NCBI GenBank assembly: GCA_049472395.1
Contig: JBLIRR010000019.1
Location: 1 to 64,000 of the forward strand
Source: JBLIRR01 sp049472395
GTDB lineage: Bacteria > SZUA-182 > DTGQ01 > JBLIRR01
Length of the DNA: 64,000 bases
Direction: 5' to 3'
Each line of letters starts with the position of its first letter. Positions within the stretch are counted from its first letter, which is position 1. Positions 25,796 through 34,748 of the stretch are shown here, piece after piece. The position numbers were made by a program, and so were the translations under genes. The notes under the pieces were generated by a model. That model made no database searches, was not told the origin of the DNA, and worked only from the letters and a program-made list of their open reading frames with translations.

Positions 25796-26525
25796 ACAGA
25801 TTATAATTTTAAGGAATATATTCAAGAGTAGCCTTCGCCTTCTTCTGAAAAAATTATACTATGCAATTAACTTTACCAAGCAAGGGCATGATTTAAGCTT
25901 TTTAAATTAACCACAGAGAGCACGGAGATTTATATTTGCTTTGTGATCTCTATGTCCTCTGTGGTAAAATAATAATCCCCGTGAGTGCCTTTCCAGGAAT
26001 ATTTGTTGACAGGATTAACAGGATTGACAGGATAAATTTTAAATCCTGTGTATCCTGTTAATCCTGTCAAATTTTTTTTAGTCCCTTCTGGATAAAAACA
26101 ACTTAGCGCATATATACTTTGGACTCTGAACCTGTTAACGAATACTCAAAATTTTTCATGCGATTGCCCTGCGAGAATGATAAATTTTTTTGGGAAAAAT
26201 AGTCTTTCTATGCGTCTCTTAGAGTATAAGATACAGGGTAGTTAATGAATAAAAATAAGGACTTGAGAGATGTTGAGCGATTTTCTTCAAGACTGGCTTA
26301 TCAATAAATTAAATGGCTATTTTATGATGCTTTATGCCAACGAGTATTTTCGGATGGCCCGGATAACCGAGCATATGAATAGCTTTTTAATTTTCTTTCT
26401 CGTATTTTTTCATTTCATACCACCCCGCCGTCGATTAAGACTTTCCAAATGAAGTATTTTCTTGTACAATACCGAATAATAAATTAAAGATTTACAATAT
26501 AACCAGTGTGCAAGGAGAGAGTGCT
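25796..26525. repeat. Intergenic region with two dispersed hairpin repeats
   Basis: Two imperfect palindromes stand here. 25910-25965 starts ACCACAGAG and ends CCTCTGTGGT. 26006-26070 starts TTGACAGGATTAACAGGATT and ends with its complement, followed by an A and a T8 run, so it can serve as a terminator for tupA. The second type recurs at 34441-34502. No gene is supported in this stretch; a 60-codon frame at 26270-26452 has no ribosome site. Confidence 0.6.
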
Positions 26526-27212
26526 ATGCAGATCATTGCCCATAGGGGTGCATCCGCGGAATGCGTTGAAAATACTCTTGAAGCATTTAAGCGTGCCTAT
26601 GAGGAGGGCGCGGACTTTATTGAGTTCGACCTTCAGCAAACAAGCGATAATCGTCTCGTCATCTTTCACGACTCCCACTTTCAAGATGGGGTAAATATTT
26701 CCGATATCACCTATAAGGAGTTTAAAGAGCGGACAGATAGCCTCGGCATCCCCGCTCCATTGTTTAAAGATGCCCTGGAATTCCTTCGAGGAAAAGCGGG
26801 AATCAATATTGAACTAAAACGCCTTTTTGATCTCGATCTTTTACTTTCTGAGATCACCCTGTTTCCCCATGATAAAATATTATTTTCATCATTCGATCAT
26901 ACAATGATTGCCTCACTTTTAAAAAAAGCCCCCAATGCTATGACAGGGACCTTGATGGTGAGCAGAGTGATTAATCCCTTTGTATGTATGAGACCACTTC
27001 ACAGCAAAATACTGATTCAACACTATGGGTTTGTCACGAAGGATTTTGTCGAGACGGTGCATAAACATAATTGCAAGATATTTGTGTGGACAGTGAATTA
27101 TATTTCTGATATTTATTGGTTCATCAATCTGGGAGTCGATGGGATCTTCACAGACTATCCTGCCAGAGTAAGAGAGATTGTGAGCGAACTTAGCCAGAAA
27201 GTGCCTGTATGA
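26526..27212 (+). CDS. ugpQ: Glycerophosphodiester phosphodiesterase
   Basis: The enzyme hydrolyses glycerophosphodiesters to an alcohol and glycerol-3-phosphate. At 228 residues without signal peptide it is cytoplasmic and UgpQ-like. IIAHRGASAECVENTLEAF carries the catalytic HRG motif, FIEFDLQQTSDNRLVIFHD the metal ligands (E and D) and second His, and INIELK another metal Glu. FVWTVNYISDIYWFINLGVD and GIFTDYP close the TIM barrel. AAGGAGA lies 7 bases before the ATG at 26526; a GTG at 26508 is less likely. It heads an operon that uses its product (glycerol kinase and G3P dehydrogenase follow). Confidence 0.88.
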   Translation: MQIIAHRGASAECVENTLEAFKRAYEEGADFIEFDLQQTSDNRLVIFHDSHFQDGVNISDITYKEFKERTDSLGIPAPLFKDALEFLRGKAGINIELKRLFDLDLLLSEITLFPHDKILFSSFDHTMIASLLKKAPNAMTGTLMVSRVINPFVCMRPLHSKILIQHYGFVTKDFVETVHKHNCKIFVWTVNYISDIYWFINLGVDGIFTDYPARVREIVSELSQKVPV

Positions 27213-28690
27213 AGTATATCTTATCAATCGACCAGGGAACAACGGGAAGCCGGGCTGTTGTGTATAATAAAGAGGGTACGCAAGTGGCAAGCGCATACGA
27301 GGAGTTCCCTCAATATTTCCCGAAGCCTGGCTGGGTGGAGCATGATCCCGAGGAAATCTGGACGAGCGTGTATAACTCTATCCAAAAGGTCCTCTGCACA
27401 GTTCCTGCGAATTCAATTGCAGCTCTCGGCATCACTAATCAACGTGAAACGACCGTTATATGGGAGAGAAAAACAGGTAGGCCGATTAATAACGCAATTG
27501 TATGGCAATGCAGACGAACTGCAAAGCGGTGTGATGCTCTCCGGAAAGAGGCAGAAGGAGAGGATTTTTTCAGACAAAAAACAGGCCTTCCGGTCGATGC
27601 CTATTTTTCTGCCACCAAAATTGAGTGGCTCTTGAAAAATGTTGCCGGCGCCCATGCCCGCGCGAGAAAGGGAGAACTTTGTTTTGGGACAACGGATGCA
27701 TGGATACTGTGGAAGCTGACAGGCGGCAAAGTCCACGCCACTGATTATACGAACGCCTCCCGTACAATGTTATTCAATATTGAGAGCCGGCGGTGGGATG
27801 ATGATATTCTGAGTAAATTGTGCATTCCCAAACCCATACTCCCCGAGGTCATGGAATCATCGGGAGTATTCGGAAGGACGGTTGCAATGGGGAAATTGTC
27901 TGCCGATATTCCCATATCAGGTATTGCGGGAGATCAACAGGCAGCGCTTTTCGGACAGGCATGTTTTGACGCAGGCACGGTAAAGAATACCTATGGAACA
28001 GGTTGTTTTGTGCTGCTCAATACGGGCAAAAAGAGGATTGCGTCACACTATGGATTGATTACCACACTTGGATGTGGTCCTCGGGGAGAGCCGGTGTATG
28101 TTCTTGAAGGGGCAATCTTTATTGCAGGCGCAGCACTGCAATGGCTGCGTGACGGACTGAAACTGCTGCCCTCAGCTTCTGAGTCTGAGAAAATGGTCAA
28201 AGCGGTGAAGGACAATGGGGGCGTATATTTTGTGCCCGCCCTTGTCGGTCTTGGCGCGCCATACTGGGACCAGGATGCACGGGGCTGTATATGCGGAATT
28301 ACGCGGGGGACAACTGATAATCACCTTGTAAGGGCAGCTCTTGAATCAATGGCATATCAAACAAAAGATGTCATCGAGGCCATGCACAAGGATTCGGGAT
28401 TACGGATAGAACATTTGAAGGTGGATGGAGGGGCCTGCGTAAACAACTTTCTCTGCCAGTTCCAGGCTGATATCCTTGGGATTGAGGTTATCCGTCCCAA
28501 AATAATCGAAAGCACCTCCCTCGGGGCTGCTTATCTTGCAGGCCTTGCTGTGGGATATTGGGAGGGGAGCGATGATCTTGTCAACCATTGGCAAAAAGAC
28601 AATGTGTTTTCTTCAAAAATGGATACGCGCAAAGCAGCTTTATTGTATAAAGGATGGTTATCGGCGGTTAAGAGGACTTTATCAACTTAG
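27209..28690 (+). CDS. glpK: Glycerol kinase
   Basis: GlpK phosphorylates glycerol to sn-glycerol-3-phosphate with ATP. The 493-residue FGGY kinase shows SIDQGTTGSRAVVYN, GITNQRETTVIWERKTGRPI, IVWQCRRT, YFSATKIEWLL, and GIAGDQQAALFGQ, all classical GlpK blocks. It overlaps ugpQ by 4 bp (ATGA). No glycerol facilitator is in the window. Confidence 0.95.
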   Translation: MKYILSIDQGTTGSRAVVYNKEGTQVASAYEEFPQYFPKPGWVEHDPEEIWTSVYNSIQKVLCTVPANSIAALGITNQRETTVIWERKTGRPINNAIVWQCRRTAKRCDALRKEAEGEDFFRQKTGLPVDAYFSATKIEWLLKNVAGAHARARKGELCFGTTDAWILWKLTGGKVHATDYTNASRTMLFNIESRRWDDDILSKLCIPKPILPEVMESSGVFGRTVAMGKLSADIPISGIAGDQQAALFGQACFDAGTVKNTYGTGCFVLLNTGKKRIASHYGLITTLGCGPRGEPVYVLEGAIFIAGAALQWLRDGLKLLPSASESEKMVKAVKDNGGVYFVPALVGLGAPYWDQDARGCICGITRGTTDNHLVRAALESMAYQTKDVIEAMHKDSGLRIEHLKVDGGACVNNFLCQFQADILGIEVIRPKIIESTSLGAAYLAGLAVGYWEGSDDLVNHWQKDNVFSSKMDTRKAALLYKGWLSAVKRTLST

Positions 28691-28696
28691 CAGGGT

Positions 28697-30124
28697 ATGA
28701 CTATATATGACGTAATTATTATCGGCGGCGGGGTTGTCGGATCTGCAATTGCACGTGAGCTTTCCCGGTACAGGCTCAAAATAGCGCTCTTGGAAAAAGA
28801 GGCGGAACTTGCCTTCGGGGTGTCAAAGTCAAACAGCGGGATCATTCATCCGGGCACTCAAAATCCACCCGATTCTTTAAAAGGACGCTTATGTGTTCAG
28901 GGTAACCGCCTTATCAGGGAGCTTGCGCCACACCTTGGCGTTCATTTTATGGAAGTCGGAGAGCTGATTGTTGGTTTTAATGACGATGATATAGAGGGCC
29001 TTCTGAAGATTAAGGCTGATGCTGAACAATTAGACGTCCCGGGAATGGAGCTCGTTGACCGGCCATGGCTCAGGAAGCATGAACCGAATTTAAGCCACAA
29101 GGTGCGTGCTGCCCTCTATGCCCCGACCGCAGGAATCATCAGCCCTTATCGCCTTACCTATGATATGGCTGAGAATGCTTCGCGAAATGGGGTTGCCATA
29201 ATCACGGGGGCAAAAGTATGTGCGATCGAGAAATCCTGTGATACATTCAGAATAACCAGCACGCAGAGGACCTATTCCGGAAGGTATGTCATTAATGCCG
29301 CGGGATTATTCAGCGACGAGGTCTCCGCATTGGTCGGCGTTGATGATTTTACCATCTCACCAAGAAAAGGGGAAGAGTATTTACTCGATAAAAAGCGGGA
29401 GAATATTACCAATCACCTTATCTTCCCCCTGCCTTCGGAAAAATCAAAAGGGATCCTTGTAATCAAGACCTCGGATGGCAATCCAATGGTGGGCCCTACT
29501 GCAAAAGAGATTGAAAGTAAGGAAGATCTGTCCACGAGCGATGAGGGATTCGCGCAGGTGTTTGCCTCTGTCAAGAAGATGGTGCCTTCAATCCGGAAAA
29601 GCGATATGATCGCATATTTCGCAGGATTGCGTCCTGCAGCAGGCAAGGATTTTATTATCAGACATGAGAAGAATGTCCCCGGGTTTGTGAATGTGGCGGG
29701 GATCCAATCCCCCGGCTTAACAGCAGCGCCTGCTATTGCCCTTATGGTCGCTGATATTTGTAAGGAAAATGGCTTGGAGCTTGTCAAGGATAAAAGCTTT
29801 CATGCCTATCGCGAACAGACAACTCATCTTTTTAAGGTGCCTTTGTCAATGACCTCAAAGCTTGTTCATGAAGATCCTGAATATGGGGATATTGTATGCC
29901 GGTGTGAGATGGTGTCGGTAAAAGAGATTAAAGAGGCAATAAAACGTGGTGCGCGAACCTTGGATGGTATTAAGTTCAGGACCCGTGCCCAGGCAGGACG
30001 ATGTCACGGGGGATTTTGCACAACCAGAATTATTAAAATCATAGCCGCCGAGCTCGGCGTTCCGGTGACGGAGATTACAAAGCGCGGCCCAGGATCGGAG
30101 GTGATCGTCGATTTACGAGCGTGA
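28697..30124 (+). CDS. glpA: FAD-dependent glycerol-3-phosphate dehydrogenase with C-terminal [2Fe-2S] domain
   Basis: It oxidises glycerol-3-phosphate to dihydroxyacetone phosphate. The 475-residue protein starts with the FAD-binding GGGVVGSAIARELSR, followed by the DAO fold (SGIIHPGTQN, YFAGLRPAAGKDFII). Residues about 400-460 form a BFD-like [2Fe-2S] domain (VCRCEMVSVKEIKEAI, AGRCHGGFC). This architecture is that of anaerobic GlpA-type enzymes, which work with a second flavoprotein and an Fe-S protein. The two following genes fit that role. Confidence 0.87.
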   Translation: MTIYDVIIIGGGVVGSAIARELSRYRLKIALLEKEAELAFGVSKSNSGIIHPGTQNPPDSLKGRLCVQGNRLIRELAPHLGVHFMEVGELIVGFNDDDIEGLLKIKADAEQLDVPGMELVDRPWLRKHEPNLSHKVRAALYAPTAGIISPYRLTYDMAENASRNGVAIITGAKVCAIEKSCDTFRITSTQRTYSGRYVINAAGLFSDEVSALVGVDDFTISPRKGEEYLLDKKRENITNHLIFPLPSEKSKGILVIKTSDGNPMVGPTAKEIESKEDLSTSDEGFAQVFASVKKMVPSIRKSDMIAYFAGLRPAAGKDFIIRHEKNVPGFVNVAGIQSPGLTAAPAIALMVADICKENGLELVKDKSFHAYREQTTHLFKVPLSMTSKLVHEDPEYGDIVCRCEMVSVKEIKEAIKRGARTLDGIKFRTRAQAGRCHGGFCTTRIIKIIAAELGVPVTEITKRGPGSEVIVDLRA

Positions 30125-31088
30125 TGTGGTAATAGTAGGGGGTGGGCCTGCCGGGATGGCAGCGGCACTCTCTGCTGCTGAGGCAGGGGGCAAGAGTATC
30201 CTTTTGCTCGAGCGCGCACCATTTCTTGGGGGAATCCTTAATCAGTGTATTCATACCGGATTTGGCCTCGAATACTTCGGCAAGGTTCTTACAGGGCCTG
30301 AGTATGCGCAATTTTTTATTGACAGGATTGGTGTGAATAGACAGATAGAGGTATCGTGCAGGTCCTTTGTGGTGGATCTTACTTCGAACAAGGAATTAAC
30401 CTACCTTAAACCGAACGGGGTCGAAACCGTTCGTGCCAAAGCCCTTATTATGGCCACAGGCTGCCGTGAGAAGACCCGTGAAATGATCCCGATTTCAGGC
30501 ACACGGCCTGCTGGGATATTCCCTGCGGGGCTTGCGCAACAGTTGATCAATATGGAAGGAATGATGCCGGGGAAAGAGGTGGTGATTATCGGTTCAGGTG
30601 ACATTGGACTTATCATGGCAAGAAGATTTACCCTGGAAGGGGCTCGCGTCAAAGCCGTGATTGAAATTGAATCTACGACAAAAGGCCTAACCCGCAATGT
30701 GGTCCAATGCTTACATGATTTTGACATACCGCTTTACTTCAACCATAAAGTCAAAAAGATATTCGGGAAGGACAGGGTTGAAAAGGTGAGGGTGATGAGG
30801 GTTAATGCTGATTTTTCCGAGCTGCCTGAGAGCGCCTTTGACATTGAATGCGATACGGTCTTGATCTCTGTAGGATTGATACCTGAGAATGAGCTTATTG
30901 AAATGGCAGGGGTTAAGATTGATAGGAAGACCAACACACCTGTATCCTCAGAACTTAATCTAACCTCGATACCGGGATTATTTGTCTGCGGGAATAGTTA
31001 TAAAGTTTACGACCTGGTTGATAAGGTGACACAGGACAGTGAAAAGGCCGGCCAGATGGCAGCGGAGTATCTATTGAAAAACAAATGA
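30111..31088 (+). CDS. FAD/NAD(P)-dependent oxidoreductase, GlpB-like partner of GlpA
   Basis: The protein has an N-terminal Rossmann motif VVIVGGGPAGMAAALSAAEA, then CGREKTR-type active region (ATGCREKTREMIPISGTRPA) and a second nucleotide-binding motif VVIIGSGDIGLIMARRF. It probably passes electrons from GlpA to an acceptor. Start choice is odd: the only ATG is too far inside. GTG at 30126 would begin directly at the Rossmann strand and has no ribosome site at proper distance. An ATT at 30111 is preceded by GGAGG (30097-30101) with 9 bases spacing and gives a natural IYERDVVIVGGG start. I give 30111 tentatively; GTG 30126 is the conventional alternative. Confidence 0.75.
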   Translation: MYERDVVIVGGGPAGMAAALSAAEAGGKSILLLERAPFLGGILNQCIHTGFGLEYFGKVLTGPEYAQFFIDRIGVNRQIEVSCRSFVVDLTSNKELTYLKPNGVETVRAKALIMATGCREKTREMIPISGTRPAGIFPAGLAQQLINMEGMMPGKEVVIIGSGDIGLIMARRFTLEGARVKAVIEIESTTKGLTRNVVQCLHDFDIPLYFNHKVKKIFGKDRVEKVRVMRVNADFSELPESAFDIECDTVLISVGLIPENELIEMAGVKIDRKTNTPVSSELNLTSIPGLFVCGNSYKVYDLVDKVTQDSEKAGQMAAEYLLKNK

Positions 31089-31098
31089 GGAAAAACAA

Positions 31099-31446
31099 AT
31101 GATCTGTATTGAATGCCCGAAGGGATGTCAATTAACTGTGTCCTCAAATGAAAAAGGGGAAATAAGCGTACAAGGCAATGAGTGCAAAAAGGGGGCGCGT
31201 TATGGGATTGAGGAGGCAACACATCCTGTGCGCATTTTAACCTCAACCATTCGCACCTCTGGCCTTTCGGTTGCTATGCTTCCTGTGCGCACAGATAAAG
31301 CGATTCCCAAATCCCGTCTTTTTGAAGGGATGGAAGAGATACGGCTCATCCAGGTAAATAAACCCGTCCAGGCAGGAGAGATACTCAAGCCCAACTTTTT
31401 AGGAATTGAGGGGGTAAACCTCATTGCCACGCGAAGCATAGAGTAA
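31099..31446 (+). CDS. DUF1667 Cys-rich protein of the glp operon
   Basis: This 115-residue protein starts ICIECPKGCQLTV and has another Cys at NECKKGARYG, giving a four-Cys N-terminal cluster (CxxCxxxC...C) like that of the N-terminal Fe-S domain of molybdopterin enzymes. The rest (THPVRILTSTIR, KPVQAGEIL) matches DUF1667 as I know it. DUF1667 genes regularly follow GlpA-like and GlpB-like flavoproteins in anaerobes, where they may take the role of the Fe-S electron carrier. It begins 10 bp after the previous gene. Confidence 0.82.
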   Translation: MICIECPKGCQLTVSSNEKGEISVQGNECKKGARYGIEEATHPVRILTSTIRTSGLSVAMLPVRTDKAIPKSRLFEGMEEIRLIQVNKPVQAGEILKPNFLGIEGVNLIATRSIE

Positions 31447-31494
31447 GAGATATGCAATAAGCTCAATTGTATGTTTTGTTATTTTATAATCTCG

Positions 31495-32490
31495 CTAGCG
31501 TGGTTCGAGCGGGCTTCGAACCGGCAATTCAGATTCAGAAATATAGGTAGACATATTCCCCATTTGTAAAGGGATACCTTTGATATTTCCCGCAATGAGA
31601 TACTGCTTTTGTGTGTCAAGGTCCCGGATCAACGTCGGATCAGAGGCGTAGTGTGAAGCAAAATCAAGGCCCTTCCGGGTTAACACGAACACAGGAATAC
31701 CCTTTGATAGTTGAAGAACCGATATGCGGCCAATACTCTCCCTCACCCTGTCCGATGCACATGACCACACCAAATCAGCATACCGTGCAATTTGCTCTAT
31801 CCTTTCCTGCGTAATGCCTGTGGTACATACAATGATGATAATGGCCACAATCCCATACTCTCTTTCAATATCAGGGAGAACGCTTATATCATCATCCGTC
31901 GATCCGTTGATTGTCACTGCGATCTTTTTGTATCCTTTGCGGGCTGCTCCGCGCAGTCCGGTAATCTGGTCAATGCACGCACTGTCCGGGAACACAACGA
32001 TCCCCTTCTGGTTTTCGATACCTCGTATTACCTCTGGGATAGGTGTGGTATAAAAAAGGCCATTCATGCGTGCGCCGATTCCCTGCACGAGCTGTGGCTC
32101 ATCACAGATAACCGTGCCCGCGCCATCACAGACCACAACTGCCGCATCGATCCCTCCCTTTTTAAGGGCATACATCATCATCTCAGAGGCGCCATAGGGT
32201 ACCGCGATATCCTCCCGCGAAAGTTCTCTTCTAGGAGTGAAGGAGCCGAACTTCTCAATTTTGCCTTGTAGCGCTTCTTTAAGATGATTTTTGATTGCGG
32301 GTATATCATGATCATCAAGTCGATTATACAGCATATTAAAGAGAGGACAGTATTTCATCCATGGGTCCGTCATTGCAATGACTTTGCCATTGGAGATTGC
32401 AGCAAAAGAGGAAAATCCACGGATCACGTGAAGGTCTTTATACTCCTCTTTTTTTATTTCAAGCTTTTTAAAAATTTCATCAATATGCAT
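31495..32490 (-). CDS. DUF2099 family protein ('methanogenesis marker protein 8')
   Basis: The 331-residue protein matches blocks I recall from DUF2099/methanogenesis marker 8: KYCPLF, FGSFTPRREL, PYGASEMMMYALKKGGIDAA, VVCDGAGTVI, PQLVQGIGARMNGL, TTPIPEVI, and CASDRVRE. Several conserved Cys (in CPLF, VCDGAG, CTTGIT, SCASD) suggest metal or Fe-S chemistry. The function of the family is unknown; in methanogens it is a phylogenetic marker, and bacterial members exist. It is monocistronic, convergent to the glp operon, and divergent from the nuclease gene. A 7-bp inverted repeat GGTTCGA/TCGAACC overlaps its 3' end. Confidence 0.8.
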   Translation of the reverse strand: MHIDEIFKKLEIKKEEYKDLHVIRGFSSFAAISNGKVIAMTDPWMKYCPLFNMLYNRLDDHDIPAIKNHLKEALQGKIEKFGSFTPRRELSREDIAVPYGASEMMMYALKKGGIDAAVVVCDGAGTVICDEPQLVQGIGARMNGLFYTTPIPEVIRGIENQKGIVVFPDSACIDQITGLRGAARKGYKKIAVTINGSTDDDISVLPDIEREYGIVAIIIIVCTTGITQERIEQIARYADLVWSCASDRVRESIGRISVLQLSKGIPVFVLTRKGLDFASHYASDPTLIRDLDTQKQYLIAGNIKGIPLQMGNMSTYISESELPVRSPLEPR

Positions 32491-32735
32491 GGCAGTATGC
32501 TGTCCTCCCGTGTGCTTTTAAGATCCCGACATTTACTACGGTATATCTATACTATCATAAAATGATCAAAATTGAACAAACATAGTATAATAGACTTTCG
32601 TATATGTTACAAATGATAAATAATTGCTGATTATTACTATGTTTGCTTTAAAATACATGATACGCTACTATAATAGCGAACATACAATAATCTCTGTGCT
32701 TTCTTGCGTGGGGAAATACTTAATGAAAAAAAGCT
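32491..32735. promoter_or_regulatory. Divergent promoter region with 10-bp inverted repeat
   Basis: CAAACATAGT (32577-32586) and ACTATGTTTG (32636-32645) are perfect inverted repeats 49 bp apart, with TATAAT at 32586-32591 overlapping the first arm. This may be an operator for DUF2099 and/or the nuclease gene. Confidence 0.4.
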
Positions 32736-33755
32736 ATGAAGTTTGTACATACTGCAGATACCCATCTGGGATTTGAGATTACACGGATTGATCAGAGTAA
32801 TCCTCAAGGTCGGAAAAAGAGGTCTGATTCTATCTTTCAAAATTTTTTAACGGTCATCGACTACGCCAAAGACATGGAAGCTGATCTTTTTATTCACAGT
32901 GGAGACCTTTTCAACAAAGATTATATTCCAGGAGAAATTCTTAATGAGCTGATTCAACCCCTCGTGGATCTCGGACGCTTAGGGACACAGGTAGTAATTA
33001 TACCGGGTAACCATGAGAGGTCCCAGTTCCCCTTCGATCTATTTCTTGGTTCATCAGGGGTCTATGTAATTGATGAACCGAAAGCGTTATTGCTTAATGT
33101 CAATGGGTATGCTGTGAATGTTGCAGGCTTTCCTTTTATAAGAAAGAATTCCAAATGGATTTTTCATCAAGCTTTAAGGGAAACAGAATATGAAGGGCTG
33201 AGAGCTGATTTTAACATCCTTGTGAGCCATCAAGCTTTTGACCAGGCAGTTGTGGGTCCCCATGATTTTACCTTTAAAGCGGGACGATCCGATACGGTCC
33301 TAAGAGATACTGTCCCTACAGATTTTGATTATATAGCAGCGGGGCATATTCATAAACATCAGATTCTTCCCCATCCCTTGAAAACGGGATTATATTTTGT
33401 CTATCCCGGATCAACTCAGCGGATCAGCTTTGCAGAAATACATGATGAGAAAGGATTCATCAAGGGTGAAATTATCAATAATAGAATAGAAATCCGCTTT
33501 GTTCCCTTAGCCGTGTATGATATGGAAGTAGTGGAAATTAAGGTCGCCGGCTTTTCAGTTAAAGAGTGTCAGAAGGCAATAGAAGACCACGCCTGGCGGT
33601 TTAACGACAATCTGGTGATCCGGTTTAACCTGATTGGAGGAGCCACCTTAAAAGATTATCCAGTCATGGATTTTCAAAATCTGAGGGAGGAATTACCCTC
33701 AGCCCTCGAGTGTCAGTTCGCCATCAAAACTGAAAAACGATGGGTTAAGCGATAG
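32736..33755 (+). CDS. SbcD/Mre11-like metallophosphoesterase (DNA repair exonuclease)
   Basis: The 339-residue protein shows all calcineurin-like phosphoesterase motifs: FVHTADTHLGF (D8, H10), FIHSGDLF, IIPGNHERS, LVSHQAFD and AAGHIHKHQI. This is the SbcD/Mre11 nuclease class, with Mn2+ or Mg2+ as cofactors. No SbcC/Rad50 ATPase is adjacent; stand-alone YhaO-like members exist. The C-terminal 100 residues could be the partner-binding cap. The ribosome site is weak. Confidence 0.82.
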   Translation: MKFVHTADTHLGFEITRIDQSNPQGRKKRSDSIFQNFLTVIDYAKDMEADLFIHSGDLFNKDYIPGEILNELIQPLVDLGRLGTQVVIIPGNHERSQFPFDLFLGSSGVYVIDEPKALLLNVNGYAVNVAGFPFIRKNSKWIFHQALRETEYEGLRADFNILVSHQAFDQAVVGPHDFTFKAGRSDTVLRDTVPTDFDYIAAGHIHKHQILPHPLKTGLYFVYPGSTQRISFAEIHDEKGFIKGEIINNRIEIRFVPLAVYDMEVVEIKVAGFSVKECQKAIEDHAWRFNDNLVIRFNLIGGATLKDYPVMDFQNLREELPSALECQFAIKTEKRWVKR

Positions 33756-33784
33756 GCTAAAGGATAATTCTTCAATACAGCTCA

Positions 33785-33815
33785 AAAAGCAATGGTTTTC
33801 TTTTCCGTTGCTTTT
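33785..33815. terminator. Bidirectional terminator
   Basis: AAAAGCAATGG (33785-33795) and CCGTTGCTTTT (33805-33815) form an 11-bp stem (one G-U) with a TTTTCTTTT loop. T-rich tracts follow on both strands, so it can end transcription of the nuclease gene and of the convergent cysteine-cluster gene. Confidence 0.6.
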
Positions 33816-33842
33816 CTTGAAGAGTAAGCTGCCATGGAAAAA

Positions 33843-34253
33843 TTATAGACACATTAAAGAAAGAATTTCCTCTTTCTTATAGAGACGTCCCTTCCCTATG
33901 CCGGGACATTCTGTGGAAACCTTTTCCCAGCTCTCCTCTGATCGTAAATTATGGAACCAAAAAGGATAGGACTTACATTGCGCAGGCCGGACAGGATAGA
34001 TAGTACATCCATTTTTATAAAAATAACAATTTCCTTTGGGATCTTCCCGAATGCTATAACTATCACGAAAAGGATAAAGGTATTTTTTGATAAAGGTTGC
34101 TTGTGAAAGCCCAAGAAAATTAGAAATCCTGGTAATTTCGGAAGGGCTTACATATACAATACCGGGCTCCCCCGTGCAACAGACACCACAACGCTGGCAT
34201 TCAAAATGAAGCCCCGAATCAAAAAAATAAGGTCTATTATAAAGCTCATTCAT
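33843..34253 (-). CDS. YkgJ-family cysteine-cluster protein
   Basis: This 136-residue cytoplasmic protein has the family pattern CQRCGVCCTGEPGIVYVSPSEI at the N-terminus and NGCTIYPVRPAQCKSYPFW in the middle, eight or so cysteines arranged for a Zn or Fe-S centre. Function is not established for most members; some are proposed to act on metal-containing proteins. No partner gene is evident here. Confidence 0.85.
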   Translation of the reverse strand: MNELYNRPYFFDSGLHFECQRCGVCCTGEPGIVYVSPSEITRISNFLGLSQATFIKKYLYPFRDSYSIREDPKGNCYFYKNGCTIYPVRPAQCKSYPFWFHNLRSEESWEKVSTECPGIGKGRLYKKEEILSLMCL

Positions 34254-34529
34254 TTAATTATACTATAATTCGTAATGCATGTTTTTTGGGAGACCGCTCC
34301 TCCATATTAAAGATATTGTATTAAAAAACTAGCATTATGGGTAGTCTTTAGATATTTTTTCATGTTCTATGCTAACAATAAGCTTATGGTTTCAAAATCA
34401 TTGTCTGTATGTAATATTATTACTTTTCCTTAAAAAATATTTGACAGGATAACAGGATTGACAAGATAATTTTAAAGTCCTGTGTATCCTGTTATCCTGT
34501 CAAAAAAGTTTAGAAAAATGCTTTAAGGA
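34254..34529. repeat. Intergenic stretch with an ACAGGAT hairpin repeat
   Basis: 34441-34502 is a second copy of the TTGACAGGAT...ATCCTGTCAA palindrome seen at 26006-26070, shortened by a few bases in each arm. Otherwise nothing is seen in this stretch. Confidence 0.6.
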
Positions 34530-34718
34530 TTAAGAATCGATTGATTTAAAAGATGCGTGGGATTCGAGAACTTGGTTTATCTGTAAAGCATCATCAAGTG
34601 CCTGGATGTGAGCGTGCAATGATTTGATATATATTATGGTGCACGCCTTGGCTAAAAAAGCTCTTGTTTTCAAACTTATATCTATGTCTTTTCGTGATAA
34701 TTCCTTGTGCGTTTTCAT
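34530..34718 (-). CDS. Small hypothetical helical protein
   Basis: Not recognised. The 62-residue product (MKTHKELSRKDIDISLKTRA onwards) would be mostly helical and soluble, with no motif. AAAAAGGG lies about 9 bases before the ATG at 34718; an in-frame ATG at 34748 gives 72 residues. It could be a remnant of a larger gene. Support rests only on the open frame and a possible ribosome site. Confidence 0.3.
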   Translation of the reverse strand: MKTHKELSRKDIDISLKTRAFLAKACTIIYIKSLHAHIQALDDALQINQVLESHASFKSIDS

Positions 34719-34748
34719 GTTAATACCCTTTTTATCATTAATCGACAT

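Noticed and set aside
25900..26075. CRISPR array
   Set aside because: The repeats are single palindromes without regular spacing or spacers; no cas genes are in the window.
26270..26452. 60-codon frame before the glycerophosphodiesterase gene
   Set aside because: No Shine-Dalgarno site and low-complexity composition; it lies in a repeat-rich spacer.
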